Assembly (NCBI GenBank): GCA_937926205.1 | Contig: CALEYL010000011.1 | Location: 1 to 64,000, forward strand | DNA: 64,000 nucleotides | Direction: 5' to 3' | DNA from: an uncultured Saprospiraceae bacterium | GTDB lineage: Bacteria > Bacteroidota > Bacteroidia > Chitinophagales > Saprospiraceae | In this document: positions 1-7,706 of the stretch, piece after piece | Position numbering within the stretch: position 1 is the stretch's first letter | Layout of the letters: every line of letters starts with the position of its first letter | The notes under the pieces: generated by a model | Databases searched by the model: none | Told to the model about the DNA's origin: nothing | Seen by the model: the letters and a program-made list of their open reading frames with translations, nothing else | Translations under genes and position numbers: made by a program

Positions 1-182
1 AGTTGTGTATAAACCGTAGCTGCCGGCAGGCACGGCTTTTTGGGCGGCAACAAAAGTAAGATAAGCCCAGAAGCAAAGACCTGTCAGTTAAGCTTCAACA
101 AGCATTAAGGCAGATGTGCTTGGCATAAACAGGATAAGGAAAAAAGAACAGCAGTAATTACAGTTTAGCCCCTAATTGACAA

Positions 183-210
183 GAGACACCCCGATGATCC
201 GGGCTGTCTC
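183..210. terminator. Possible terminator hairpin after the thioredoxin-like gene
   Basis: The arms GAGACA (183-188) and TGTCTC (205-210) enclose a second complementary pair (CCCG/CGGG), giving a compact stem-loop 26 bp beyond the stop codon of the minus-strand gene that ends at 236. There is no clear U-tract on the minus side, so termination is inferred only from the position and the stem. Confidence 0.35.
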
Positions 211-235
211 CTGTTTCTAATGAAAATGGAAAAAG

Positions 236-787
236 CTATTGCTTCACATTATTCAGATAATCCGCCCAGCTTTTTGTTTTGTAGTGCTCTTCTGCAGTAA
301 AGTGCATTTCTTTCAATAAGGTCGCCGGATCTTTGTAACCCGGAGAAATGGAAATGCGCTCAATCTTTTCATCCATGTATACAAATGACGGGTAGCTCAG
401 TTTGCCGTCGAGCAGGGCATACGCCAATTCGTGTACGCCATTGCGCCCGACTTCCGGGTGGTGCTGGAAAGTATGGTTGTTGTAAACGACATCGCCCTTT
501 TGTTCGGCGTCGAATTTAACCGCGTAGAAATGTTCATTCATGTATTTGGCAACGGCTTCATCTTTGAAGGTAGAAGCGTCCATTTTTTTGCAATAGCCAC
601 ACCATTCCGTGTACAGATCAATGAAGATTTTTTTCGGCTTCTTGGCATTCAAAGCAATGGCTTCGTCCCAGGTATACCACTTTATGGCAACTTCTTCGGG
701 ATTTGATTGTTGGCCTTTAGGCAAAACAAATGCGTAGAGGGCGGCAGCGCAACCTACTACTGCCAGGGCTATCCATAATTTTTTCAT
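236..787 (-). CDS. Membrane-anchored thioredoxin-fold protein
   Basis: This 183-residue protein has an N-terminal hydrophobic segment (about residues 4-22) that would act as an uncleaved anchor or signal peptide, followed by a thioredoxin fold. The redox motif is CGYC at residues 63-66, preceded by the usual strand and Trp (FIDLYTEWCGYC). This fits the Thioredoxin_7/DUF255-like group of periplasmic disulfide reductases. The thiols probably face the periplasm, where the protein would pass electrons to, or correct disulfides in, exported proteins. The C-terminal third (YPSFVYMDE, with the cis-Pro loop) is complete, so the gene is intact. The redox partner cannot be told from the sequence; the neighbouring genes give no hint. 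Confidence 0.85.
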   Translation of the reverse strand: MKKLWIALAVVGCAAALYAFVLPKGQQSNPEEVAIKWYTWDEAIALNAKKPKKIFIDLYTEWCGYCKKMDASTFKDEAVAKYMNEHFYAVKFDAEQKGDVVYNNHTFQHHPEVGRNGVHELAYALLDGKLSYPSFVYMDEKIERISISPGYKDPATLLKEMHFTAEEHYKTKSWADYLNNVKQ

Positions 788-893
788 GTGATGGCTGATT
801 TATTTGTTATAATAGAATTCGCATCAAAAGTAGCGCGTGAAGAGCAAAAAGGGAGGGGGATTAAGATATATTTAACGCGTCAAAATCAGAAAA

Positions 894-1457
894 ATGAAAA
901 AAATCGTACTCGCGGTAGGAGGATCCAGCGGTTCCATATACGCAAAAGTGCTTCTGGACAAATTGGTGCTGCTTCAGCCACAGCTTGACGCCGTTGGGGT
1001 GGTCATGAGCGACAATGCCCGCTACAACTGGGAACTGGAACTGGAAAACCGCGATTTCCTGAACTACCCCTTTCCTTTTTACGATAAAAAAGATTTCATG
1101 GCGCCGTTTGCATCCGGCTCGGCTAAATACGATGCGATGATCGCCTGCCCCTGCTCCATGGGCCTGATGGGGCGCATTGCTTCCGGCGTTTCCGACGACC
1201 TCGCCACCCGCGCCGCCGATGTCATCCTGAAAGAACGCCGCCGCCTGATCCTCGTCATCCGCGACACGCCTTACAACCTCATCCACATCAACAACATGAA
1301 ATTGCTGACCGAAGCAGGCGCCATCATTTGCCCTGCCAGTCCGTCATTTTACAGCAAACCGCAGACCATGGAAGCGCTTGCTGCAACCGTGGTCGACCGC
1401 GTGCTGGATTTAGCAGGACTGGAACTGGACACGTTTCGATGGGGGGAGGGGGATTGA
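894..1457 (+). CDS. ubiX: Flavin prenyltransferase UbiX
   Basis: At 187 residues this is the usual length for UbiX/Pad1. UbiX joins dimethylallyl phosphate to FMN to make prenylated FMN, the cofactor of UbiD-type decarboxylases. The N-terminal flavin/phosphate loop (AVGGSSGSIYA, residues 7-17) is intact, as are the CPCSMGLMGRIASGVSDDL segment and the ERRRLILVIRDTPYNLIHI segment that contacts the prenyl phosphate. No ubiD lies in the window, so the dependent decarboxylase is elsewhere. The gene is probably monocistronic. It is followed by a TTTGATAA-type octamer array and by part of a dispersed repeat before the convergent hydrolase gene. Confidence 0.93.
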   Translation: MKKIVLAVGGSSGSIYAKVLLDKLVLLQPQLDAVGVVMSDNARYNWELELENRDFLNYPFPFYDKKDFMAPFASGSAKYDAMIACPCSMGLMGRIASGVSDDLATRAADVILKERRRLILVIRDTPYNLIHINNMKLLTEAGAIICPASPSFYSKPQTMEALAATVVDRVLDLAGLELDTFRWGEGD

Positions 1458-1630
1458 TAATTTGAAAATTTGATAATTTGAAAATTTGAAGATTTGGGGT
1501 GATTGCTTTACTTCGACATTGGAAATTCCTTATTCTGCGGTTCTCTTTTTAAGGAATGACGAATGTCGAACAAGGAACACCGAATGTTGAAGTTGGCAGC
1601 ATTGCTTTACTTCGACATTGGAAATTCCAT
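1458..1630. repeat. Octamer array plus inverted copy of a dispersed ~106-bp repeat
   Basis: TTTG recurs at 1461, 1469, 1477, 1485 and 1493, a strict 8-nt period. Next comes an exact 28-bp direct repeat (1502-1529 and 1601-1628, beginning ATTGCTTTACTTCGACATTG) about 99 bp apart. The reverse complement of 1502-1628 matches the tandem units at 12405-12657 (shared words include TTTCCAATGTCGAAG and CATTCGGTGTTCCTT). It lies between convergent genes. Confidence 0.8.
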
Positions 1631-2512
1631 TCACCCCATCAAAGCCTGATAAATCTCTTCGGCCACAGCTGCGTCCTCCAGGTACCCCTCAATGCCGTGC
1701 CGGTTAGAGGTATGGTTTTTTACATCGTTTTTGTTGGCTATGGGAGGCGTGATGTTGAAATGTTCTTTGTCCAAAGGGTTCAGCGCGACGACATCCCGCT
1801 CGTCATAAGCATTGAACCAGCCGTTTTGGATGCTTTGGGGCATTGCCAGGGGTTGCCCCAGGTATTTTCGAATAGATGTTAATCCAAGCGGCGAACCGAC
1901 CGTAATCAACTTTTTAACCTGAAACTGGGGATTGTTTTTTAAGACCAGATAGCTGACAATGGAGCCTAAAGAATGCCCGACAACCACGCAGGGTTCAGCA
2001 TCGAAGCTTTTCTGAACCCGCTCATGTATTTGCCGTTTGATGTTGTTGGTACTGAGGTACATGAAAACATCGCGGGTAAAATTTTTGATGGTCCAGTCTC
2101 CGAATGTTTCTTTTTTATCCAGATAAGCCAGCAGCTTTTGGGTGATTTCCCAATTGGTGATCCCCCTGGTTTTCACCTGAATGGCTTCCAACTCGGCTTG
2201 TTCTTCCCGGGTTTGGGTGGCATTCGCGGCAATTTCACCCAGAAACGATTCAAAAAAATCGATTTCAGCCGAGTCATCCACTCTGGACTGCCCCAGTCCT
2301 CTGGTGGCGCCCTCGCGCATGGACCTGGCATTGGTCTGATTCATCAGGCTTTTGAGCAATTTTCCGTAGTATGGAAATTCAATGGTCAAATCAGAAGGCA
2401 AAGCCAGGTTCGTTTTTTGTAAGCCTTTGGTCAAGGCATCGATCCACGCTTTTTTTAGTTCCGTTTCGTCGTAATCTTCCTGGGCGCGCCCGTGAATAAG
2501 GATGAGCTTCAT
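1631..2512 (-). CDS. Alpha/beta-hydrolase family protein (lipase-like)
   Basis: This is a 293-residue cytoplasmic protein with no signal peptide. It begins with a core strand and HG motif (LILIHGRA, residues 3-10). The nucleophile elbow is GHSLGS with Ser181. A downstream acid (DERDVVAL) and a C-terminal His (NRHGIEGYL) could complete the triad. Between strand 1 and the elbow lies a long, charged helical insert (about residues 12-170), unlike small metabolic hydrolases. This architecture is seen in Bacteroidota proteins of unknown substrate, some of them conflict-system effectors. The gene precedes the dynamin gene divergently. Hydrolase activity is well supported; the substrate is unknown. 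Confidence 0.75.
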   Translation of the reverse strand: MKLILIHGRAQEDYDETELKKAWIDALTKGLQKTNLALPSDLTIEFPYYGKLLKSLMNQTNARSMREGATRGLGQSRVDDSAEIDFFESFLGEIAANATQTREEQAELEAIQVKTRGITNWEITQKLLAYLDKKETFGDWTIKNFTRDVFMYLSTNNIKRQIHERVQKSFDAEPCVVVGHSLGSIVSYLVLKNNPQFQVKKLITVGSPLGLTSIRKYLGQPLAMPQSIQNGWFNAYDERDVVALNPLDKEHFNITPPIANKNDVKNHTSNRHGIEGYLEDAAVAEEIYQALMG

Positions 2513-2704
2513 AGTTTGGATGTGAGTGGTTTTTATTGAAATTCAATCTATTCCACCTTGAGAACGCAGGAATTACAAATCTAGTTTTTGTCCGGCTTTA
2601 AACAGTGTGCAATGTGAATGGGTCTTGTCGTGAAAAGGTTTGTAGTTCTACACCCTTACCGTCTCCTCTCTCATAAATAAATATCGTAACTTAGTGGCGG
2701 TTAT

Positions 2705-2767
2705 GTTAACCCGGTGCATTGGTGTCGGACACTTCCAAAGTGTCCGACACCAATGCACCGGGTTAAC
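2705..2767. repeat. Perfect 30-bp inverted repeat at the dynamin gene start
   Basis: Left arm 2705-2734 (from GTTAACCCGGTGCATTGG) and right arm 2738-2767 are exact reverse complements separated by CCA, so the transcript can form a 30-bp stem. It covers two of the three possible start codons of the downstream GTPase gene and lies in the 200-bp gap between divergent genes. It may be a REP-type element, or an RNA hairpin controlling translation. Nothing else was recognised in 2513-2704. Confidence 0.9.
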
Positions 2768-4531
2768 ACCACGAAACAAAAACTGCAACTTGTGAGTACA
2801 CTCATCAATGCCGCGATACAATCCTACAAAGCAAAAATCGAAGAACTTGTTAAGGACCTGCACAGTCTGACGATCCGGATCGGACACGAGGAGCTGGCAC
2901 AGACGGTCAGCGACCTGCGCAACCGCATCCACGAGCCCTTTATGTTTGTCATTGTAGGCGAAGTGAAATCCGGCAAAAGCAGCTTCATCAATGCCCTGTT
3001 GGCTACGGGGCGCGAGATTACCAAAGTTGCGCCACAGCCGATGACGGACACCATTCAGCAAATCCTGTACGGCGAAACAGAAGAAACCATCGTGGTTAAC
3101 CCCCACCTGAAAAAGATCCTGTTGCCGGTGGAGATTCTACGGGAAATTGCGATTGTAGACACGCCGGGCACCAACACCATTGTGGCGCACCACCAGGAAA
3201 TAACGGAAAGTTTCATTCCGGCATCCGACCTCATCGTTTTTGTATTTGAAGCCAAAAACCCTTACCGGCAATCTGCCTGGGATTTTTTCGACTTCATTCA
3301 CGCCGACTGGCTTAAAAAAGTCATTTTTGTTTTGCAGCAAAAAGACCTGATGCCTGCTGAAGACCTCGCTGTCAATATGAACGGCGTGCGTGAATACGCT
3401 CAGAAAAAAGGCATTGCAGTGCCGCATGTTTTTGCTGTTTCAGCGAAAGCAGAGCAGGAAGGCGACCTGGAAAGCGGTGGTTTCGGGCCGCTTCGGGAAT
3501 ACATTCACCAGAACATCACCGGTGGCCAGGCGCCCTACCTCAAGCTGATCAACAATGTGGCAACCTCGCACAACATCAGCGACCGGATTGCCAAAGGTTT
3601 AGCCGACCGGAAAACACAGTGGGAAGCCGATACCGCTTTTCGCGAAGACATACGAATGACGCTAGCCGAACACGAAGCACGCGCGTTCAAACAAGTGAAC
3701 ATGCTGGTAGAAAATCTGCTGGCGGGGTACGACCGCATCACGCGGCGCAAAGGGCAGGAGTTGAGCGAAGGCTTGTCGTTTTTCTCCCTGCTTAAACGTT
3801 CCTTTACGGCCATTTTCAGCCGGAGTACTTCGGTAAAAGAATGGTTGAACGAGCTGGCGAACAGTCTGGAGAAAGAACTGAATGACGAATTGCGCCAAAA
3901 ATTAAGCGGCAGTGTGGACGATCTCGCCGAAAGCATCCAGCAAATGGCCAAAGTAGTGGATCTGAAAATTCGCAACAGCCGCACCATCCTGCGCGACGAC
4001 CACGATCTGTTCAGCGACATCGCCGAAAAAAGGATCAACGTCCTTCGGGAATTGCAGGACGCTTTCGCCCAATTCATCAGCAAAGCAGACAATTTTGCCG
4101 ATACCGAACTTTTTCCAGATAAGGGCAGCATTTCGCCCAACATCGCGACAGGCAGCGGTTTGGCAGTGGTGGGACTAATCCTCAGCATAGTGACCCACGG
4201 CGCGGTATTTGACATCACAGGCGGTGTGTTGAGCGCCATTGGCCTGATCTTCGCCGGAGCAACTGCCAGTGTAAAACGCCGTAAAATTATTGGCGGCTAC
4301 GAAACGGAAGTCAGCAAAGGCCGCAACCGCATCGAGGCGGATGTAACGGAAAAGCTGAAAAGCTACATCAGCCACCTGAAAAACAAAATAGAAGCCAATT
4401 TCTGGCGTTTCGACAGCATGCTGGAACAGGAAGCTGCCGCCATCGCCGGGATAGAAAAGGACTACGCCGCCATTGCGTCGCGGATTGTAGAACTGGAAAA
4501 GGAACTGGGGGATGAGCAAATGGGCAAGTAG
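2753..4531 (+). CDS. Dynamin-like GTPase, membrane-inserted
   Basis: From ATG 2753 the protein has 592 residues. In-frame GTG codons at 2714 (inside the palindrome) and 2792 (just past it) are alternative starts. The GTPase domain shows G1 (GEVKSGKSSFINALL), a G2 Thr, G3 (DTPGTN) and a G4-like QQKD. A long helical stalk follows, then a hydrophobic hairpin in the last quarter (around GSGLAVVGLILSIVTHG and GVLSAIGLIFAG) and a C-terminal coiled region (EKDYAAIASRIVELEKEL). This is the bacterial dynamin-like layout: GTP-dependent membrane binding and remodelling. A membrane protein gene follows 45 bp later in the same direction and may be its partner. The physiological role (envelope maintenance or defence) is not visible from sequence. 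Confidence 0.88.
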   Translation: MHRVNTTKQKLQLVSTLINAAIQSYKAKIEELVKDLHSLTIRIGHEELAQTVSDLRNRIHEPFMFVIVGEVKSGKSSFINALLATGREITKVAPQPMTDTIQQILYGETEETIVVNPHLKKILLPVEILREIAIVDTPGTNTIVAHHQEITESFIPASDLIVFVFEAKNPYRQSAWDFFDFIHADWLKKVIFVLQQKDLMPAEDLAVNMNGVREYAQKKGIAVPHVFAVSAKAEQEGDLESGGFGPLREYIHQNITGGQAPYLKLINNVATSHNISDRIAKGLADRKTQWEADTAFREDIRMTLAEHEARAFKQVNMLVENLLAGYDRITRRKGQELSEGLSFFSLLKRSFTAIFSRSTSVKEWLNELANSLEKELNDELRQKLSGSVDDLAESIQQMAKVVDLKIRNSRTILRDDHDLFSDIAEKRINVLRELQDAFAQFISKADNFADTELFPDKGSISPNIATGSGLAVVGLILSIVTHGAVFDITGGVLSAIGLIFAGATASVKRRKIIGGYETEVSKGRNRIEADVTEKLKSYISHLKNKIEANFWRFDSMLEQEAAAIAGIEKDYAAIASRIVELEKELGDEQMGK

Positions 4532-4576
4532 GCAAGTAGGTGAAATAAAATAACATCATCAAAATAACAGGCAATC

Positions 4577-5467
4577 ATGGGTATGCTAGCTGTCGTTACA
4601 GGAATTGTATTCGTTCTGCTTTTGCTGAGCCTTTTGGCGACAACCATCATGGAATTACTGGCTTCTATTTTGAGCCTGCGCGGCAAAAATCTGGAGGCAG
4701 CCCTGCGCAACATGCTGGCAGGTACGGATGTAGATGAAAAGGTATTAACTGCCTTTAAGAACAATTCCCTGTTTCGCCAGTTGTCGGAGCGCTATGGTAA
4801 GAGTCGGGCCAATCCGTCTTACATGAGCGCTGAAGCTTTCCAGAGCATCTTGTTTGAAGTGCTGTTTCAGGGCGGTGATTTCAGCACAATAGAGGAGAAA
4901 ATTGAAAAACTGCCCGATGAAGACCTGAAAAATGTACTGAACCAGTTCCTCCACGAATCGGAAGGCAAAGCTGATGTCTTCCGCGATAAGGTGAAAAATT
5001 GGTACAACGATGTGATGGACCGCGCTTCGGGCTGGTACAAGCGCATGGCGCATAAAATTCTGATCGGGGTAGGACTGGCCATTGCAATCGTGTTTAATGC
5101 CGACACTTTAGCTCTTTATGAACGCCTGGAATCCGATCCTGCCGCTTTGCAAACTGTGGTAGCCCTGGCCGATGAATTTGTCGCCAAAAATGATACCGTA
5201 GCCCTCCAACAGGTTGATCCGGAGTTTCTGGAGACTTATGACCAGCTCAAATCTTTTGTCAATACAGAGATTGAGAGTGTCAAATCACCTCTTGGACTGG
5301 GCTGGAAAAACATAGAAATGAATGCCATGAGCGGTTACGACTGGCTGGTAAAAGTCCTCGGATGGCTGGTCACCGCATTGGCCGTTTCTCTCGGTGCGCC
5401 CTTCTGGTTCGATTTGCTGCGTAAAATTGCCAACTTGCGGAATTCGGGGAGTAAGCCTGGAGAGTAA
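4577..5467 (+). CDS. Three-TM membrane protein of unknown function, dynamin neighbour
   Basis: This 296-residue protein has hydrophobic segments at about residues 5-27, 158-178 and 250-275. A charged helical domain lies between the first two (residues 30-150), and a second soluble segment of about 70 residues between the others. The first TM runs straight into MELLASILSLRGKNLEAALRN, a pattern I have seen in uncharacterised Bacteroidota proteins. It starts 45 bp after the dynamin-like GTPase on the same strand, so co-transcription and a joint membrane function are likely. No catalytic motif is visible. Confidence 0.65.
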   Translation: MGMLAVVTGIVFVLLLLSLLATTIMELLASILSLRGKNLEAALRNMLAGTDVDEKVLTAFKNNSLFRQLSERYGKSRANPSYMSAEAFQSILFEVLFQGGDFSTIEEKIEKLPDEDLKNVLNQFLHESEGKADVFRDKVKNWYNDVMDRASGWYKRMAHKILIGVGLAIAIVFNADTLALYERLESDPAALQTVVALADEFVAKNDTVALQQVDPEFLETYDQLKSFVNTEIESVKSPLGLGWKNIEMNAMSGYDWLVKVLGWLVTALAVSLGAPFWFDLLRKIANLRNSGSKPGE

Positions 5468-5519
5468 CGCTATTTTTTTGATGGAAAAGATGTAAATTAG
5501 TGTTTTAAAAACCAAGACT

Positions 5520-5762
5520 ATGACGGCTCTTGAAATAAAGAATAATCTTCATCGGATGGTAGTAGAAACGGATGACCTTGAGGTTTTAGAGCAGATTGCT
5601 TTGCTGTTTTCGGCACTAAGGAATGAAAAGGGAGAAGAAGCGGGTATTAGCGAATCCGAAAAGGCTCAAATCCGAAAAGGCCTCGAAGATTTGAAAAATG
5701 GCCGCATCAAATCGAATGAGGATGTGCGGGGCAAAGTTCGCGCCATACTCAATCAGTTGTAG
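5520..5762 (+). CDS. Antitoxin of a type II toxin-antitoxin pair
   Basis: This small acidic helical protein (80 residues) has the sequence logic of antitoxins paired with ParE/RelE toxins. A helical N-terminal half is followed by a charged segment (SEKAQIRKGLEDLKNGRI) and a short C-terminal tail that would wrap the toxin. No clear ribbon-helix-helix or HTH can be delimited, so DNA binding is unproven. The toxin gene starts 8 bp after the stop codon, the typical antitoxin-first order. Confidence 0.72.
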   Translation: MTALEIKNNLHRMVVETDDLEVLEQIALLFSALRNEKGEEAGISESEKAQIRKGLEDLKNGRIKSNEDVRGKVRAILNQL

Positions 5763-5770
5763 TATCCTCC

Positions 5771-6061
5771 ATGGCGATTGTAATTAGGTGGACGGACTCA
5801 GCAGAAGAAGCCTATTTGGCATTTTTGCAGTCAACCTATGCCTATTCCAGTAATACGGCTTTGCACCTGGACGAACAACTGGAGGCTTTATTAGAACGAC
5901 TCCGGTTGTTTAAGTTTCATTGCCCTCCCTTAGAAAACATTAAACACTTGCGACGTTGTATAATTACCCGCCATTTAGCTTTGGTATATGATGTTTCTGG
6001 AGATGAAATCACCATAATTTCGGTCTTCGATACCAGGAGCAAGTCCCCGTTTAATGAATAA
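5771..6061 (+). CDS. RelE/ParE-family toxin
   Basis: At 96 residues this has the size and pattern of the RelE/ParE superfamily: an N-terminal strand and helix (IRWTDSAEEAYLAFLQ), a second helix, then HLRRCIITRHLALVYDVSGDEITIISVFDTRSK, the beta-sheet with the conserved Arg and a C-terminal [FL]-D-x-R motif. The target could be gyrase (ParE-like) or ribosome-bound mRNA (RelE-like); the sequence does not decide it. The antitoxin gene lies 8 bp upstream. The stop codon is 13 bp from the convergent gene at 6075. Confidence 0.8.
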   Translation: MAIVIRWTDSAEEAYLAFLQSTYAYSSNTALHLDEQLEALLERLRLFKFHCPPLENIKHLRRCIITRHLALVYDVSGDEITIISVFDTRSKSPFNE

Positions 6062-6074
6062 GGAGTTGATCTTA

Positions 6075-7478
6075 TTAACTCAATTGTTCCAAAAGCCAAT
6101 TCCGATCCGTCAGCTGCGGCGCTTTTTTGATTTTTTCCGCCAGGGCCTTTTGCTTTTCCTTGCCGGCGCCATGAATCTGTTGAAGGATGGTAGTAAAATT
6201 AAGGTATGCAGATTTTGTTTCTTTAGAAATGAGTTTGTTGCGCCGCAAGTATATATTGAAACTCGACAGTAGAGACAGGAAAGCCTCCGTTTCCATGGTC
6301 TCGTAATAAATTTTAATCAGCATGGTTTTGGCGCCCAAACTGTAATGGATGTCGGTGAATTCTACCTGATTCAGGTGGGACAGGGCACTGCGGTAGTCTT
6401 TTTTGTGGTAAAACTGATCTGCCAGGTTGAAATGGAAAGCATCTTCGCGTTGATCGGCCGGCAATTTAAAGCTGTATTCGGTGATGAAGCGTTCCACCCA
6501 TTCAAAACGGCGCAATCCAAGCCCCAGTTTTACCATGTTTTTGTAAGTCCAGGGTGAGATCAGTCCGTCTTCCAGCAACACACCTTTCTGCAGGCCGCGG
6601 TCGTATAATTCCATAAGGTCTTCGGCGTATTCTTTCCCCCCTTGCCGGAATTTATTGATGCAAAAATTGATGGCGAAGTAAAAGAGATCCTTTACCTCCG
6701 ATTTTGAAAAATGTTGATCCGAATTGTATACCAGCGTTTTGAAAGATTGAAAATGGGCGCTGTCATCTTTCCCGGAAAGGGCCATCAACAAGTGGGTATA
6801 AATCGCTACCGGAGGCACGTGTTGGTAATCGTATTTTTCAAGGTGATCGTGAAGTGCTTCCAGAAAGGTTTGCTGATAAGGCGTGGCCAAAATCTTTTCC
6901 CTGTCTAGCATCGCACAGAGGTAGTAAAGTTTTTGCGCAATGAACCAGATATCCAAATTATCGGAAACCTCTTGTAATTGGTGGTCGTAGCGCCGTAAAT
7001 TTTGAGCTGAAAAGTGCCTTTCGGCAATATCCGACAACAAAAACTGCTGGTAATAGAAGTCGCTGTTGCGCAAAGGCTGATCGGATAACCTGGCCTTTAC
7101 TCTTTCATAAGCAAAAGGATACAGTTTGTCTAAATGGGATTCCACATAATACTCCAGCGCAAGGCAGTCGGGCAGCACACCCCGCTGTTCGTACCGCCAG
7201 ATGGAAATAAAGCGCTCTGTCAGCTGCAGCAGGCGGCTCATCAGGCGGTTCAACTGCATTTCATCATAAATTTTTTCCGGATACACACTTGCGAAAACAG
7301 CCTGCCGGGTTGTCTTTCCTTTTGGAAACGCTTTTGCACCCTGTTGTTTCAGGTAATGGCAAAGACGGACAAGATCCTGATCCTTGTTGAAGTAGGGTGA
7401 TGCGATGAACTCCTGCAAAGCACGCCACATCGGTGTATCGAAAGTGCTCATGAGTTGCAACAGCTTACTGTTTTCCAT
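6075..7478 (-). CDS. Helical-repeat protein of unknown function
   Basis: From ATG 7478 the protein has 467 residues (an in-frame extension to 7526 is less likely). It appears entirely alpha-helical, with TPR-like pairs in the second half (REDAFHFNLADQFYHKKDYRSALSHLNQ). The opening (SKLLQLMSTFDTPMWRALQEFIASPYFNKDQDLVRL) resembles an uncharacterised Bacteroidota family. It has no signal peptide and no catalytic signature, so a cytoplasmic scaffold role is only a guess. Upstream is an AT-rich stretch of about 200 bp shared with the divergent T9SS cargo gene. Confidence 0.6.
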   Translation of the reverse strand: MENSKLLQLMSTFDTPMWRALQEFIASPYFNKDQDLVRLCHYLKQQGAKAFPKGKTTRQAVFASVYPEKIYDEMQLNRLMSRLLQLTERFISIWRYEQRGVLPDCLALEYYVESHLDKLYPFAYERVKARLSDQPLRNSDFYYQQFLLSDIAERHFSAQNLRRYDHQLQEVSDNLDIWFIAQKLYYLCAMLDREKILATPYQQTFLEALHDHLEKYDYQHVPPVAIYTHLLMALSGKDDSAHFQSFKTLVYNSDQHFSKSEVKDLFYFAINFCINKFRQGGKEYAEDLMELYDRGLQKGVLLEDGLISPWTYKNMVKLGLGLRRFEWVERFITEYSFKLPADQREDAFHFNLADQFYHKKDYRSALSHLNQVEFTDIHYSLGAKTMLIKIYYETMETEAFLSLLSSFNIYLRRNKLISKETKSAYLNFTTILQQIHGAGKEKQKALAEKIKKAPQLTDRNWLLEQLS

Positions 7479-7650
7479 GCGGTGTTTGTCTTTTATGATG
7501 CAAAATAGAGTCCGTGTACAATGCAAATAAACACATTTTCTGGATATTCATATTGTAATAAGGTCAATTATACAATTGATATACAATTAATTGTGATTTT
7601 ATAATCTCAAAAAAAGTAAATTTTTTTTGGATAACTTACAAAAAATGTAA

Positions 7651-7681
7651 TTGCTGGTGCCTTGTACTGCCCTTAACTTTA
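7651..7681 (+). promoter_or_regulatory. Candidate Bacteroidota-type promoter for the T9SS cargo gene
   Basis: TTG at 7651-7653 is followed, after 20 bp, by TAACTTTA at 7674-7681, close to the -33 TTTG / -7 TAnnTTTG pattern of the phylum. A start near 7688 would give a leader of about 20 nt before the ATG at 7707. Confidence 0.4.
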
Positions 7682-7706
7682 CACCATCAAAACTGTGCAA
7701 CTATTA

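Noticed and set aside
3535..4239. 234-codon open frame antisense to the dynamin-like GTPase
   Set aside because: It is Ser/Arg/Leu-rich, has no family pattern and mirrors the codon bias of the real gene.
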